Shown: positions 26,845-36,439, counted from the stretch's first letter. The stretch is 64,000 bases of DNA from Rosettibacter sp037481715 (GCA_037481715.1 JBBFLD010000009.1:1-64000); one strand, 5' to 3'. Notes: generated by a model from the sequence alone, not told the origin. Program-made: numbers and translations.

Positions 26845-27540
26845 TTAAAAACAAATACCAACTCCAATTGAAAAAGTAATTCCATCAACATTTACTTTTG
26901 TGGTAAAATTTTGTGAATGAATGTAATAGATTCTGTTTTTATATGTAAAAGAATTATTAGAGTATCTGCTTTTCAATTCAATCTCGGGGTCACGAAATCT
27001 CATTTGTGTTCTTAAAAAAATAAAATTATGAATTAAATAATCCATCGAAATAGAAACTTGAATGCCATAACCAAAATTTGCTCCATCATTCATTGCTGAG
27101 ATATTTTCAAACTTCCGAAGACTTTTGCCAAAATAAAATCCAAATCCTCCTCCCATATAGAATTTAAATCTCTCAGTTGAAAATGGAAGAAAATAATATA
27201 GACTTAATTCTAAAGGAATGATTCTGTATCCATCATTAATGTCGATGCTTATACTTCCAAGATTAAAATTTTTGTTTGTGAAAGTTTTTTCCATTGTTTC
27301 TATCCATAAACCTGTATAGATAGATTCAAAAATTTGAAAACGAATTTCCCCGGATAAACTATAAATGTCTTCCAATTCATTGTAAGATGCTCTGACAATT
27401 AAATCAGAAGATTTTGGCTGCAAAAATAATTTAGAAGTGTTTGTGTAATTGTAATTAATTGTGAAATCAAATTTTGAAGTTATCTGTGAATAAATTAAAG
27501 TTGATGATATGAAAAGTATTATTAAACTTTTTCGAAGCAT
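26845..27540 (-). CDS. Outer-membrane beta-barrel protein (porin-like)
   Basis: 231 residues. Signal peptide MLRKSLIILFISSTLIYSQ, then alternating-pattern strands typical of small outer-membrane barrels (FDFTINYNYT, FRFYMGGGFGFYFGK, GYGIQVSISMDYL, FLRTQMRFRD). The end is GITFSIGVGICF, with aromatic terminal residue Phe as expected for barrel assembly by Bam. No enzyme motif. It lies between aroK and the PpiD-like foldase on the same strand; a periplasmic foldase next door is compatible with, but does not prove, an assembly link. Confidence 0.75.
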   Translation of the reverse strand: MLRKSLIILFISSTLIYSQITSKFDFTINYNYTNTSKLFLQPKSSDLIVRASYNELEDIYSLSGEIRFQIFESIYTGLWIETMEKTFTNKNFNLGSISIDINDGYRIIPLELSLYYFLPFSTERFKFYMGGGFGFYFGKSLRKFENISAMNDGANFGYGIQVSISMDYLIHNFIFLRTQMRFRDPEIELKSRYSNNSFTYKNRIYYIHSQNFTTKVNVDGITFSIGVGICF

Positions 27541-27613
27541 AATAATGACTGCATCTTAAATTGTTCTTTATAAATGTAAATATTTTTTTATTGGAGAGAA
27601 ATGGAAAAGAAAA

Positions 27614-27645
27614 TAAAAAAAGCCGTGACTTTTAATCACGGCTTT
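27614..27645 (-). terminator. Intrinsic terminator after the PpiD/SurA-like gene
   Basis: AGCCGTGA (27621-27628) and TCACGGCT (27636-27643) form a perfect stem that A-T pairs extend to 10 bp, with a 7-base loop. On the minus strand it is followed by a T run (complement of the A tract 27614-27620). It sits 22 bp beyond the stop codon at 27667. Confidence 0.85.
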
Positions 27646-27666
27646 GAATTTTGGAGCTTGTAATTT

Positions 27667-29757
27667 TTATCTATAGAACAGATGACGATTATCTACAATG
27701 TTAGCCTGTTTTTTAACTTCTTGTAGCCAGAGATTAAGCAAATAAGCTTTTTTGTTTTGAGCAAGTTCTCTTCTTATTGCAAGTTTTTGAAGTTCATATG
27801 TATTCGGGTCGAATTTAGTTCTGTATCTTACATTAATTAAATAAACTCCCATACTTCCTTTAACAGGCTGCGACCATTTATTTAATTCACCTTTAAGTGC
27901 ATAATCAGCAAATGCGTATTCAAGTCCAAGATTTGGAATTGAGCCTGCGGAAGTAAATTCTGCAGTTGAATCAACTCTTGCTTTATCCCACACAGTTAGA
28001 GCTAATTGTTTATCACCATTATCTCCAAGTTTTGCACGGATTTGTTTTGCAATAGATAAAGCTTTTTCAAATCTTTTTTCTTGAAGAACTTTTGCTTTTA
28101 CGAGATTTTTAACTTCCTCAAAATTTTTGAATCCTGCTTTTGTAACATCAGAAATTTTTACAACAACATAACCTGCAGGAACTTTGAATACATCGCTGAT
28201 TTCGCCAAGTCCATTTTCAAATGCCCATTTAACAAGAGCTTTGTTTACTCCCAATCCAGGAATAGCAACAGCATCTTCAGTAAATGGTGGTGTTTCAATT
28301 ATATCATACTTCATCAATTTTGCTTCTGATTCAAAATCATTTTCTTTTGCTACATAAGCAAAGTCTGATGCATCCTGATAAATTTTGTCCAGAGTTGAAC
28401 CAGAAATTTGAATTTTGTTTACGATTTTTTCGAGAACAAAATCTTCGTTTAATTTACCAGTAACTTTTATGATGTGATAGCCATAAACGGTTTTAACAGG
28501 TTTTTGAATTACTCCAACATTTCCTTTAAAGCAAGCTTCTTCGAATTCTTTAACCATCTGACCTTTAGTGAACCAGCCAAGGTCGCCGCCGTTTGAAGCA
28601 GAACCAGGGTCGTTTGATTTTGATTTTGCAACGGCAGCAAAATCGGCACCTTTAATCAGTTCATTATAAATTTGATTTGCTTTATCTAAATCTTCTTTAT
28701 CATTTCCTGTTGACCGAATTAAAATGTGTGAAGCGCGAACAGCTTCATTCTTTGATTTTACTTTGTCAATTAATTTATAAACTACATATCCTTCGTAAGT
28801 AGCAATTGGTCCAACTACATCACCTTTGTTGGATTTAAGAAGAACATCTCTTGCCTCAACTGGGAGAGCAGTTATTGAAATTGTATCTCTTCTATAAGGC
28901 TGGTCGGAATAAATTTGAACATAAGATTTAAACGAAGCAGTATCACTTTTGATTTTTGAGACGATTGCTTCGAGATTTTCTTTTATTCCAACAGAATCAC
29001 TTTTCGATGGCAGACGACGGAAAAGAACATATTTTAGTTTTCTTGATGGTTCTACTTTATAATCTTCTTTGTGAGTTTCATAATACTTTTTTAATTCGTT
29101 GTCAGAAATTTTGATTTCATTTTCTGGAATTGTATTCACATTAACAAGAACATAATCTGCTCTCATTTTAATATTTTGTCTTATAAAATGTTCTTTAACT
29201 TCGTCGTCACCCACAACAACAGATGCAAATAAATATTCTTGAAGTTTTTGCTGCTGCAGTTGTTCTCTTATTATATCTTCATAATAAAGAACAATTTGTT
29301 TATTTCGCGGGTCTCTTAAAGCCTGCTCATAAAGTTGTCTGTTAAAAACACCGGCAGAATCTGTAAATTGTCGTCTTAATTCTTCAGGCGGGTTAGGACC
29401 AAGCAATGCTTCTCTTACTTCATCATCTGTAACAACAATTCCAAATTCTTTAATTTTTTTCTGAAGTAATTTTTGAGTTACAATTGCATCCCAAACTTGG
29501 TCTCTAAAGAAATCCATTTGATTTTCGTCAATTTGTTGACCTGTCATTCTTTCTTGATTTTCTTTGGCTCTTTCAACCATGTTGGAGAAATCCTGATAAG
29601 AAATCTCTTCTCCTTCTATTGAGCCGACATTTTGAGAACGCTGTCCTAAAAATTCCAGAACTCTTGAATCTGAGATAACCATAAAAAGAACAAATAAACC
29701 GCCGACAAGAAGAATGAACCACGGAGCTAAACTCCTCATTCTGGCCATCATCGCCAT
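27667..29757 (-). CDS. Periplasmic peptidyl-prolyl isomerase, PpiD/SurA-like
   Basis: 696 residues from ATG 29757, nine bases after a GGAGG; the TTG at 29766 is closer to that site than usual. One membrane anchor (about 10-30, WFILLVGGLFVLFMVIS) places the rest in the periplasm. A SurA-N-like chaperone region (about 45-190), a linker, a parvulin domain (about 340-450: VRASHILIRSTG, GGDLGWFTKGQMVKEFEEA, TVYGYHIIKV) and a second, more divergent rotamase-like region follow. It should help fold exported outer-membrane proteins. The architecture is that of PpiD. An intrinsic terminator closes the gene. Confidence 0.9.
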   Translation of the reverse strand: MAMMARMRSLAPWFILLVGGLFVLFMVISDSRVLEFLGQRSQNVGSIEGEEISYQDFSNMVERAKENQERMTGQQIDENQMDFFRDQVWDAIVTQKLLQKKIKEFGIVVTDDEVREALLGPNPPEELRRQFTDSAGVFNRQLYEQALRDPRNKQIVLYYEDIIREQLQQQKLQEYLFASVVVGDDEVKEHFIRQNIKMRADYVLVNVNTIPENEIKISDNELKKYYETHKEDYKVEPSRKLKYVLFRRLPSKSDSVGIKENLEAIVSKIKSDTASFKSYVQIYSDQPYRRDTISITALPVEARDVLLKSNKGDVVGPIATYEGYVVYKLIDKVKSKNEAVRASHILIRSTGNDKEDLDKANQIYNELIKGADFAAVAKSKSNDPGSASNGGDLGWFTKGQMVKEFEEACFKGNVGVIQKPVKTVYGYHIIKVTGKLNEDFVLEKIVNKIQISGSTLDKIYQDASDFAYVAKENDFESEAKLMKYDIIETPPFTEDAVAIPGLGVNKALVKWAFENGLGEISDVFKVPAGYVVVKISDVTKAGFKNFEEVKNLVKAKVLQEKRFEKALSIAKQIRAKLGDNGDKQLALTVWDKARVDSTAEFTSAGSIPNLGLEYAFADYALKGELNKWSQPVKGSMGVYLINVRYRTKFDPNTYELQKLAIRRELAQNKKAYLLNLWLQEVKKQANIVDNRHLFYR

Positions 29758-29966
29758 ATATATCAACCTCCGTTTAAAGAAAACATTAAATTTTAGGAAG
29801 TTAATTTAGATACACTGTTTATTAAATGCAATTAAGAATAAACTTTATTTTCAATTGATAAGAAAAATTGAAAGTATATCATTTGCTGATTTTATAAATA
29901 TAAAATTCATTTGCGTATAAAATTTAAGCCTCCTAATTTGGCAAATAAAATTTTAGGTTTTACAGC
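29758..29966. promoter_or_regulatory. Divergent intergenic region between the foldase and symporter genes
   Basis: 209 bp, strongly A/T-rich, between the minus-strand foldase start and the plus-strand small membrane protein start. It must carry both promoters if each is transcribed from here. No specific box or operator could be assigned with confidence. Confidence 0.4.
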
Positions 29967-30179
29967 ATGCCGACATTTTTTAACTCCTGGCTGCCTTTCA
30001 TTTATTTATATGTTGGAGGCGGAATTTTTTTTGTAGCGGGTTTAATATTAATCCGCAAAACAAAAGCACTTGATATGAGACTGAAGCGTCACCGCTTTTG
30101 GTGGAAAGTGTTAATTTTCGGTTATTTTTATTTCATGGCACTCCATGCCTTTCTAATAATTGCTGCACTTTACTTGTGA
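29967..30179 (+). CDS. Small two-helix membrane protein upstream of a symporter
   Basis: 70 residues with two hydrophobic segments (about 8-28 and 47-69) separated by a basic loop (RKTKALDMRLKRHRFWWK). This arrangement of a short membrane protein followed at once by an SSS symporter resembles known accessory-subunit pairs, though no family is recognised with certainty. The symporter start lies 7 bp after the stop, so they form an operon. A role as a small partner of the transporter is inferred. Confidence 0.7.
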   Translation: MPTFFNSWLPFIYLYVGGGIFFVAGLILIRKTKALDMRLKRHRFWWKVLIFGYFYFMALHAFLIIAALYL

Positions 30180-30186
30180 GATTAAT

Positions 30187-32301
30187 ATGGAACAATTACA
30201 TAATATTGGAACTCAACTCGATTGGATAGTTCTTGTTATCTATATGATAACAATGCTCTTATTTGGTTCTTATTTTGCAAAATACAATAAAGATACAAAT
30301 GATTTTTTCTTTGGCGGAAGAAGATTCAGCTGGTGGCTAATTGCAATGTCAATTGTTGCAACTGGCATCAGCAGTCATAGTTTCGTAAAGTATTCTGCAA
30401 TGGGATTTAAGTATGGTTTTTCATCTTCAATGTCGTATATCAATGACTGGTTCTTTGTCCCTTTCTTTATGTTTGGCTGGCTTCCAATTATAATTTATTC
30501 GAAAATTCGTTCTATTCCTGAATATTTTGAAAGAAGATTTTCTCCTTCTGCCAGATTTCTTGTTACAATTCTTCAGCTTTTGTATTTAATTGGTTATGTT
30601 GGAATCGGATTCCTTACAATGGGAAAGGCAATTCTTCCACTTATGCCTGAGAGTTTTGCAATTTTTGGTGTTCAGATTCATGTAACTTTAATGGGATTAA
30701 TCTGGGTTACTGCAGTTATAACTGGAATTTATATTACATTTGGCGGACAGACAGCTGTTATCTTTACAGATTTAGTTCAAGGTATAATGTTGCTTACAGC
30801 TGGTTTACTGGTTTTTTTTCTTGGAATATCATACGTTGGGGGATGGTCTTCTTTCTGGAATTTGCTTCCTACAAGCTGGAAACTTCCTTTTGCCGGGTTT
30901 AATTCTCCAGCCGAATTTAATTCTGTCGGAACATTCTGGGAAGATGCAATTGCTGGTTCAGTTGGATTTCTTTTTATGAACATGGGATTAATAATGAGAT
31001 TTATGGCAACGAAAAATGTTCATGAGGGAAGAAAAGCTGCAGCTGTAAATATTCTTTTTATGCTTCCAATTTCTGCTGTGGTAGTTGGCGGGGGCGGCTG
31101 GGTAGCAAAAGCAATTTCTGTTATGAATCCTAAAATAATTCCACCAAGTGTAAATCCTGATTCAATATTTGTTGTTGTTGCAAATATACTAACAGGTCCT
31201 GGTGTATTTGGTTTTGTTGTGGCTGCAATAGCAGCAGCATTGATGTCAACTGTTAGCACACTTGTTAATGCTGCCTCGGCAATCTATGTTAATGATGTAG
31301 ATAGACCAATTAGAATCTGGCTAAAAAAACTAAGCAGAAGTGAAAGACTTCAAGAAAAAAAAGCAATGTTAATTGCAAGAATTTCTACTGTTGGAATTAC
31401 ATTACTTGGAGTGCTGGCTGTATATGCTTTTGTATCATATCCTACTGTTTATCAAGCTCATGCATTTTTCCATGCTACATTAACACCTCCATTAATGGTT
31501 GCAATATTCTTTGGTGCGTTCTGGAAAAAATATACTCCTGCTGGATTAATAACAACTGTTATCGGTGGAATATCACTAATGCTTTTAGGAAACAGATTCC
31601 CTTATGAATTAATTAGACCTATTGCACATGGAACTCCTTATGACCCAGTTCATCCATATACTTATATGAGCGCGCTTTATAATCTGATAGTTTGTGTTTC
31701 TCTTGCTGTGCTTGCTACAATTTTTCAACGACAATTAAAAAAACTTTCAGACATAATACTTAATTCTAAGAGACATTATATAATGTATCCTATAATTGCA
31801 TTTACTGTAATTGTTGTTACAATTGATATTCTTGTTGCTGTTTTAAGACTGGATACTTTTTCCCTTGGATTTTTAATGACATCAACAATAATAGCATCTT
31901 TCTTTGTTGCACTTATTTCAACTCACTATGTTAAATATGATGCTGAACGACAGACAGAAGGACTTACAATCTGGTCAATTCATAAAGCTAAAGAATTTTT
32001 CAAAGGAAGAAAATTAAATGAACGTGAAGGCGATATTGTAAAAGTTCACTGGAAATTAATTAAAGATGATAATGAAGATGTAATTAATTTTTCAAAAAGA
32101 GATATGCACAAAATGGCTGCAGAGGTTGGCGACCTTGTTTATCTTTCTGATGCACGCAAATATCTTGGCGGCTTGAAATCAGTTCACTCTGTGTATGGTG
32201 AACCGCACAACGAAGATGGAATTGTTTATATAAGAAAAAGACATTTAGAACACGGCTTGTTTGTCGAAGGGAAAATATTAACTGCAGAAAAGGAAATGTA
32301 A
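30187..32301 (+). CDS. Sodium:solute symporter (SSS family)
   Basis: 704 residues from ATG 30187, larger than the basic family by an added C-terminal part. About 14 membrane helices. Signatures are FFFGGRRFSWWLIAMSIVAT and GISSHSFVK in the first helices, FGGQTAVIFTDLVQG in the middle, and AAALMSTVSTLVNAASAIYV, the SSS loop with Ser/Thr Na+ ligands. The final ~130 residues are soluble and partly charged (FKGRKLNEREGDIVKVHW, MHKMAAEVGDLVYLSDARK), perhaps a regulatory domain. Solute not deducible; sugars, organic acids and amino acids are all used by relatives. It follows a small membrane protein and precedes an RM system. Confidence 0.92.
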   Translation: MEQLHNIGTQLDWIVLVIYMITMLLFGSYFAKYNKDTNDFFFGGRRFSWWLIAMSIVATGISSHSFVKYSAMGFKYGFSSSMSYINDWFFVPFFMFGWLPIIIYSKIRSIPEYFERRFSPSARFLVTILQLLYLIGYVGIGFLTMGKAILPLMPESFAIFGVQIHVTLMGLIWVTAVITGIYITFGGQTAVIFTDLVQGIMLLTAGLLVFFLGISYVGGWSSFWNLLPTSWKLPFAGFNSPAEFNSVGTFWEDAIAGSVGFLFMNMGLIMRFMATKNVHEGRKAAAVNILFMLPISAVVVGGGGWVAKAISVMNPKIIPPSVNPDSIFVVVANILTGPGVFGFVVAAIAAALMSTVSTLVNAASAIYVNDVDRPIRIWLKKLSRSERLQEKKAMLIARISTVGITLLGVLAVYAFVSYPTVYQAHAFFHATLTPPLMVAIFFGAFWKKYTPAGLITTVIGGISLMLLGNRFPYELIRPIAHGTPYDPVHPYTYMSALYNLIVCVSLAVLATIFQRQLKKLSDIILNSKRHYIMYPIIAFTVIVVTIDILVAVLRLDTFSLGFLMTSTIIASFFVALISTHYVKYDAERQTEGLTIWSIHKAKEFFKGRKLNEREGDIVKVHWKLIKDDNEDVINFSKRDMHKMAAEVGDLVYLSDARKYLGGLKSVHSVYGEPHNEDGIVYIRKRHLEHGLFVEGKILTAEKEM

Positions 32302-32311
32302 ATATAATTTG

Positions 32312-32959
32312 ATGAATAATAGAATCGTTGAAATATTTCATGATAAACATCTTGTTGAAAAAATAAAGAATAAATTACCTTATATGTTTCAATTAGCAGA
32401 ATTGGAGAGCTCAAGAGCTGGAAAAGTGGGTATGGAAGTTGGTTCTTTGAGAGAAAGAATAATTATATCGCTTTTAATTTATAAGTTCGGAGAAGAAAAT
32501 GTAGATACAGAACTCCCGATCACTGAGTCTGAAGTTGATGTAAAATTATTTAATGAACCAATTTCAATAAAAACTGTTACGGGCAAAAAGTTAACGGGTA
32601 TAAAACTAATATGGACTGTGGATAGAAAAAAAGTGTTAGATTTTTTTAATAGTTATTATCCCACATGTAATATTATACTTATTCAAATTAATTGGAATAA
32701 TAAAGGAGGTTTTTATTTTATTCCATTAGAAGCCCAAATAGAAGTCTTTGAAAATATTGGCAGGAAGAACTATATTAAAATACCTAAAGTAGGAACTAAC
32801 CCAAGAGGAATTGAATTTTCTTCTGAAGCAATAGATAAGTTGATTAATCATAGTAAAACTTTAGTAATTCCAATACAATGGAATAAACAAGAAATAAAAT
32901 TTAATGCTTATCATAGATGGCTTGAATTATGGAAGGAGGAAGTTGAAGATAATGAATAA
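32312..32959 (+). CDS. Type II restriction endonuclease, ThaI-like
   Basis: 215 residues from ATG 32312. The pattern AELESSRAGKVGMEVGSLRE, ELPITESEVDVKLFNEPISI followed by KT, IQINWNNKGGFYFIPLEAQ and IPKVGTNPRGIEFS matches my recollection of the ThaI restriction-enzyme family (recognition CGCG in the type member). The Asp76 and Ser-Ile-Lys87 spacing fits a PD-(D/E)xK nuclease core. The next gene is a DNA methyltransferase overlapping by 8 bases, which supports a restriction function. The specificity of this copy is unknown. It lies 10 bp after the symporter gene, so it seems to have inserted at that junction. Confidence 0.7.
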   Translation: MNNRIVEIFHDKHLVEKIKNKLPYMFQLAELESSRAGKVGMEVGSLRERIIISLLIYKFGEENVDTELPITESEVDVKLFNEPISIKTVTGKKLTGIKLIWTVDRKKVLDFFNSYYPTCNIILIQINWNNKGGFYFIPLEAQIEVFENIGRKNYIKIPKVGTNPRGIEFSSEAIDKLINHSKTLVIPIQWNKQEIKFNAYHRWLELWKEEVEDNE

Positions 32960-33887
32960 AAGAAAAAATGGTACTAAGACAAGTAAATTTGGTTCCCCGG
33001 GGAGAGTAAATCATGACTCTACTATGTTTTATTCGAGTAAACTTTATGAAGGACTTCCTAAAGAGGAGATTGTGGAGTACGTAGAATCACCAATACTCAA
33101 TGAAAATTTAGATAAGATATTTTGTAAGTCAAGCGAATGTATGAATGAGCTTCCGGATAATAGTATTCATTTAGTTGTCACTTCACCTCCATATAATGTG
33201 GGCAAAGAATATGATGAAAATCTTACCTTAGATGAATATCGGGAATTTCTTAAAAAAGTTTGGAAGGAAGTTAAAAGAGTGCTTGTTCCTGGGGGACGCG
33301 TATGTATCAATATTGCTAATTTAGGACGAAAACCATACATCCCTCTTCATGTCTTTTTAATTGAAGATATGTTAAATTTGGGCTTTTTAATGAGAGGTGA
33401 AGTTATCTGGAATAAAGCATCAAGTGGCAGTCCTTCTACGGCTTGGGGAAGCTGGCTATCTGCAAAAAATCCTACACTCAGGGATATTCATGAATATATT
33501 TTAATTTTTTCAAAAGGCAGTTTTGCAAGGGAAAATTTTGGAAGAGAAAGTACGATTTCAAAAGAAGAATTTTTAGAATTTACTAAAAGTGTATGGACAT
33601 TTTCAGCTGAACCTGCTACTAAAATTGGTCATCCCGCACCTTTTCCTGTAGAGTTGCCTTATCGACTTATTCAACTTTATACTTTCAAGGGAGAAGTAAT
33701 TTTAGACCCATTCATGGGAAGCGGTCAAACAGCTGTTGCAGCCTTAAAATCACGCAGGCATTATGTGGGCTATGAAATTAATAAAGATTATGTAAAATTA
33801 TCAGAAAAAAGAATTAAGGAATTTTTACTCAACTTTGATGTTCCTGAATTGTTTGATTTATCTTCGCCCAAGGTAAAATTAATTTAG
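32952..33887 (+). CDS. DNA methyltransferase (beta class, SPPY motif) of the ThaI-like system
   Basis: 311 residues from ATG 32952, overlapping the endonuclease stop; AAGGAGG at 32933-32939. Motif IV TSPPYNVGKEYD comes first (about residues 76-87) and motif I DPFMGSGQTAVAAL near the C-terminus (about 255-268), the order of the beta class. SPPY is usual for N4-cytosine enzymes, so m4C is the likely product, by inference. It should protect host DNA from the adjacent endonuclease. Its stop overlaps the stop of the convergent coaD gene by three bases, leaving no terminator between. Confidence 0.88.
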   Translation: MNKRKNGTKTSKFGSPGRVNHDSTMFYSSKLYEGLPKEEIVEYVESPILNENLDKIFCKSSECMNELPDNSIHLVVTSPPYNVGKEYDENLTLDEYREFLKKVWKEVKRVLVPGGRVCINIANLGRKPYIPLHVFLIEDMLNLGFLMRGEVIWNKASSGSPSTAWGSWLSAKNPTLRDIHEYILIFSKGSFARENFGRESTISKEEFLEFTKSVWTFSAEPATKIGHPAPFPVELPYRLIQLYTFKGEVILDPFMGSGQTAVAALKSRRHYVGYEINKDYVKLSEKRIKEFLLNFDVPELFDLSSPKVKLI

Positions 33888-34363
33888 TACCCAAATTTCT
33901 CTCTTAATTTTTTTTCTACAATTGGAGGAACAAATTCCGATACATTACCATGAAACTGAGCAAGATTTCTTACAATTGTTGAATTTAAATAAGTATATTT
34001 ATCATGAGGCATTAATAAAATTGTAGTAATCTCTCCAGCTAATTTTCTGTTCATTAATGCCATTTGAAATTCATATTCAAAATCACTCACAGCTCTTAAT
34101 CCTCTTATTATTCCAATTGCACCAACCTGCTTTGCATGTTCAACAACTAATCCATCAAAAGAATCTACAATAACATTTTTAAAATCTTTCAGGCTTTCTT
34201 TCAACATTTCTAATCTTTCTTCAACAGTGAACAAAGCCGTTTTCATAGGATTGCGTGCAACAGTTACAACAACTTCGTCAAAGAGTTCACTTGCTCTTTG
34301 CACTATATCTATGTGACCATTGGTTACAGGGTCAAATGTTCCTGGATAAATTACTTTTGCCAT
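33884..34363 (-). CDS. coaD: Phosphopantetheine adenylyltransferase
   Basis: 159 residues, typical. YPGTFDPVTNGHIDIVQRA carries the nucleotidyl-transferase TNGH motif; RGLRAVSDFEYEFQMALMNR and the ISSS-equivalent YTYLNSTIVRNLA follow. It joins ATP and 4'-phosphopantetheine to give dephospho-CoA. It is downstream of rsmD on the same strand, a common pairing in bacteria. Confidence 0.97.
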   Translation of the reverse strand: MAKVIYPGTFDPVTNGHIDIVQRASELFDEVVVTVARNPMKTALFTVEERLEMLKESLKDFKNVIVDSFDGLVVEHAKQVGAIGIIRGLRAVSDFEYEFQMALMNRKLAGEITTILLMPHDKYTYLNSTIVRNLAQFHGNVSEFVPPIVEKKLREKFGY

Positions 34364-34390
34364 AATAATCTCTCTATGTGTTGATAAATT

Positions 34391-34945
34391 TTATTCAGGT
34401 TTATTTCTGAAAAGATAAATTAAACTATCTCCAATTTTTTTGAAAGGTTCACACTGAAAATTTTCAACATCTTTTTCTCTGGTCTGGATTGACCTTTCAA
34501 CCAATAAAATTCCATCTTCACTTAAAAAATTTCTTTCGAGTAAATTACGAACAACTAAATGAATGTCGTCCTTAAAAAATGGCGGGTCAGCTAAAATTAA
34601 ATCATAATTCTCATGATTTTTCATTTTAGAAAATCTTAGTGCTTCTGTTTTGAATATTTTACATTTACTTTCTGAATTAAGAGAAGAAATATTTTCTTTT
34701 AAGACTTTTACAACATAAAAATCTTTTTCAACAAAATGAACTTCTTCAGCACCTCTGCTTAATGCTTCTAATCCAAGTGAACCAGAACCAGCGTAAATAT
34801 CGCATACTTTGATACCTTCAAAATCAATTTGATTGCTTAAATAGTTGAATAAAGACTCTTTTACTTTGTCAGTTGTTGGACGGACAAGTTTTGAATTCGG
34901 GAATTTAATTGTTCGTCCTTTAAATGTTCCTGCAATTATTCTCAT
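34391..34945 (-). CDS. rsmD: 16S rRNA (guanine966-N2)-methyltransferase
   Basis: 184 residues, normal. MRIIAGTFKGRTIKFP at the start, RPTTDKVKESLFNYL, SAM site DIYAGSGSLGLEALSRGA and catalytic LADPPF. It methylates G966 of 16S rRNA. Its start codon overlaps the stop of the upstream PilM-like gene, and coaD lies 27 bp downstream. Confidence 0.96.
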   Translation of the reverse strand: MRIIAGTFKGRTIKFPNSKLVRPTTDKVKESLFNYLSNQIDFEGIKVCDIYAGSGSLGLEALSRGAEEVHFVEKDFYVVKVLKENISSLNSESKCKIFKTEALRFSKMKNHENYDLILADPPFFKDDIHLVVRNLLERNFLSEDGILLVERSIQTREKDVENFQCEPFKKIGDSLIYLFRNKPE

Positions 34946-35865
34946 ATAACTCTTAATGCCATTCCTGTTGCAGCTGTGAATGAGTTAAACTGTGATGAAT
35001 AAAAAGGATTTTTCTTTAATGTGTCATCAATTTTGAATCTTTCAAATGGATTAATCTTTTTTAATTTTTGATTGAACTTCTCTTCTAATTTCAATATCAC
35101 TTCATCAGTAATGCTTTGCCCGCAAATTGTTATTTGATTTGCAGAATTAATTCCATATTTCGAAAGTTGTATTAGTATTTCATCAATGCCTTCCAGAATT
35201 TTTAATGTATCTATCATCTTGAAATAAAAAGGATATTTATTTTCAATTGCTGCAAACGAAGAATAATTCTGGTCGATATAAAAACTAAATGTAATGTTTT
35301 CATTATCCGTATTTTCTAATAAATGTAAAAAAGCTGTAGATGATAAGTGTGCATTATCAATGTATTTGAGTTCAAGATTATTTGATTTACAAAATTTATT
35401 AATAGCATTAACTATGTTTTTATTCAATGAAAAAACAACAGCACATTCTTCCTTTCGAACAGAAGTTTTGTTTACTTCAATGTGTTGAATTAAGTAATCG
35501 TTGATATCTAAGTATGGATGTAAAACTGACAATTCCCACTTGAAGTGTTCGATTAAATCTTTCTTTGTTAGAATAGGGTCGAATGGTATTTCGAAAATAA
35601 AAAAGAATTCGTCTGGAAGAGAAAAAGAAGCATATTTTGAAACAGGATTTTTTTTTGAAATGATTTTATTAAAAGATTCTTGAAGATTAGAAATGAATTT
35701 TGATTCTATAAATGAATTAAAGCCCTTCATAAGAGAAGGGCTTAAATTTTCTTTGAAGATTACCTGGTCAACATTTTCAAGATAAAATGAATTTTGTTTA
35801 TAGCTTACCTCTACAAATTGAAATTTAGTTTCTGTTAAATTTATGCCAATATGATTTTCAAACAC
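34942..35865 (-). CDS. PilM-like actin-fold protein
   Basis: 307 residues. HIGINLTETKFQFVEV at the N-terminus is a phosphate-1-type strand pair of the actin/PilM fold, and AATGMALRVI at the end is the usual PilM C-terminus. Between them lies a degenerate ASKHA-like body. In type IV pilus and type II secretion systems PilM/GspL binds PilN at the inner membrane. No PilN or PilO gene is adjacent; instead a pilin-like protein lies 16 bp upstream, and the overlapping downstream gene is rsmD. A second, fused PilM-PilN protein is encoded at 60.0 kb. The role is inferred from fold resemblance. Confidence 0.6.
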   Translation of the reverse strand: MFENHIGINLTETKFQFVEVSYKQNSFYLENVDQVIFKENLSPSLMKGFNSFIESKFISNLQESFNKIISKKNPVSKYASFSLPDEFFFIFEIPFDPILTKKDLIEHFKWELSVLHPYLDINDYLIQHIEVNKTSVRKEECAVVFSLNKNIVNAINKFCKSNNLELKYIDNAHLSSTAFLHLLENTDNENITFSFYIDQNYSSFAAIENKYPFYFKMIDTLKILEGIDEILIQLSKYGINSANQITICGQSITDEVILKLEEKFNQKLKKINPFERFKIDDTLKKNPFYSSQFNSFTAATGMALRVI

Positions 35866-35881
35866 ATTGACTCAAATAATT

Positions 35882-36439
35882 TTATTCCCATGATGCAGTA
35901 TTCTTTAAAGCATCGCTTCTGAGGTCGCCGATTGTTCCATAGCCATCAGGGCACTGAATAAAGTATCTTTGTCCAATTGTTTTAATTGTGTCAATCTTAA
36001 TTATTCTTCCGCGTCTGTCGATAATTGTATCTGCAGAAATTGATGTATCTACCATAACAATATAAGGCTTACCTGATTTTGGCGAGTGAGTAATAGAATC
36101 CCAGACTAAATTTCCATCCGATAATTTAACAAAAGGATTTGTTGATTTGCCTGTAACAGTGTCAACACCTTCCATAGCTTTTTTAACACTTGGGTCGGTT
36201 TTAAGAAAGTTAATCAAGTCGTTGAGATTGTCTGTGAATTTTCCATATTTAGCTTCCCATAACTTTTCTGCTGCGCGAAGATTTGACATTCTGAGTCTTG
36301 ATTCCTGTTTGTAATATTTTTCTTTTTCGAGAATTTCATTTGGATCTATGTATGCAACTCTAATTAATACATACACCAAAACAGCAATTATTACATATAA
36401 GACAGCATGAATATACCATGGTTCTGACTTTGGGTTCAT
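35882..36439 (-). CDS. Membrane-anchored protein, possibly pilin/pseudopilin-related
   Basis: 185 residues. One membrane segment (about 10-28, HAVLYVIIAVLVYVLIRVA) is followed by an amphipathic helix (KYYKQESRLRMSNLRAAEKLW) and an Asp-rich globular end. The end is CPDGYGTIGDLRSDALKNTA, which recalls the major-pseudopilin fold closing loop. A classical prepilin peptidase site is not visible at the N-terminus, so it may stay in the membrane. It is preceded by GGAGG six bases before the ATG and sits between a ComEA-like gene and a PilM-like gene on the same strand. Confidence 0.55.
   Translation of the reverse strand: MNPKSEPWYIHAVLYVIIAVLVYVLIRVAYIDPNEILEKEKYYKQESRLRMSNLRAAEKLWEAKYGKFTDNLNDLINFLKTDPSVKKAMEGVDTVTGKSTNPFVKLSDGNLVWDSITHSPKSGKPYIVMVDTSISADTIIDRRGRIIKIDTIKTIGQRYFIQCPDGYGTIGDLRSDALKNTASWE

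Noticed and set aside
33290..33305. CGCG avoidance as support for the ThaI-like system
   Set aside because: CGCG occurs at several places (for example near 19618, 21208, 33297, 42448, 43519), so no avoidance is visible by eye; host methylation would make avoidance unnecessary anyway.
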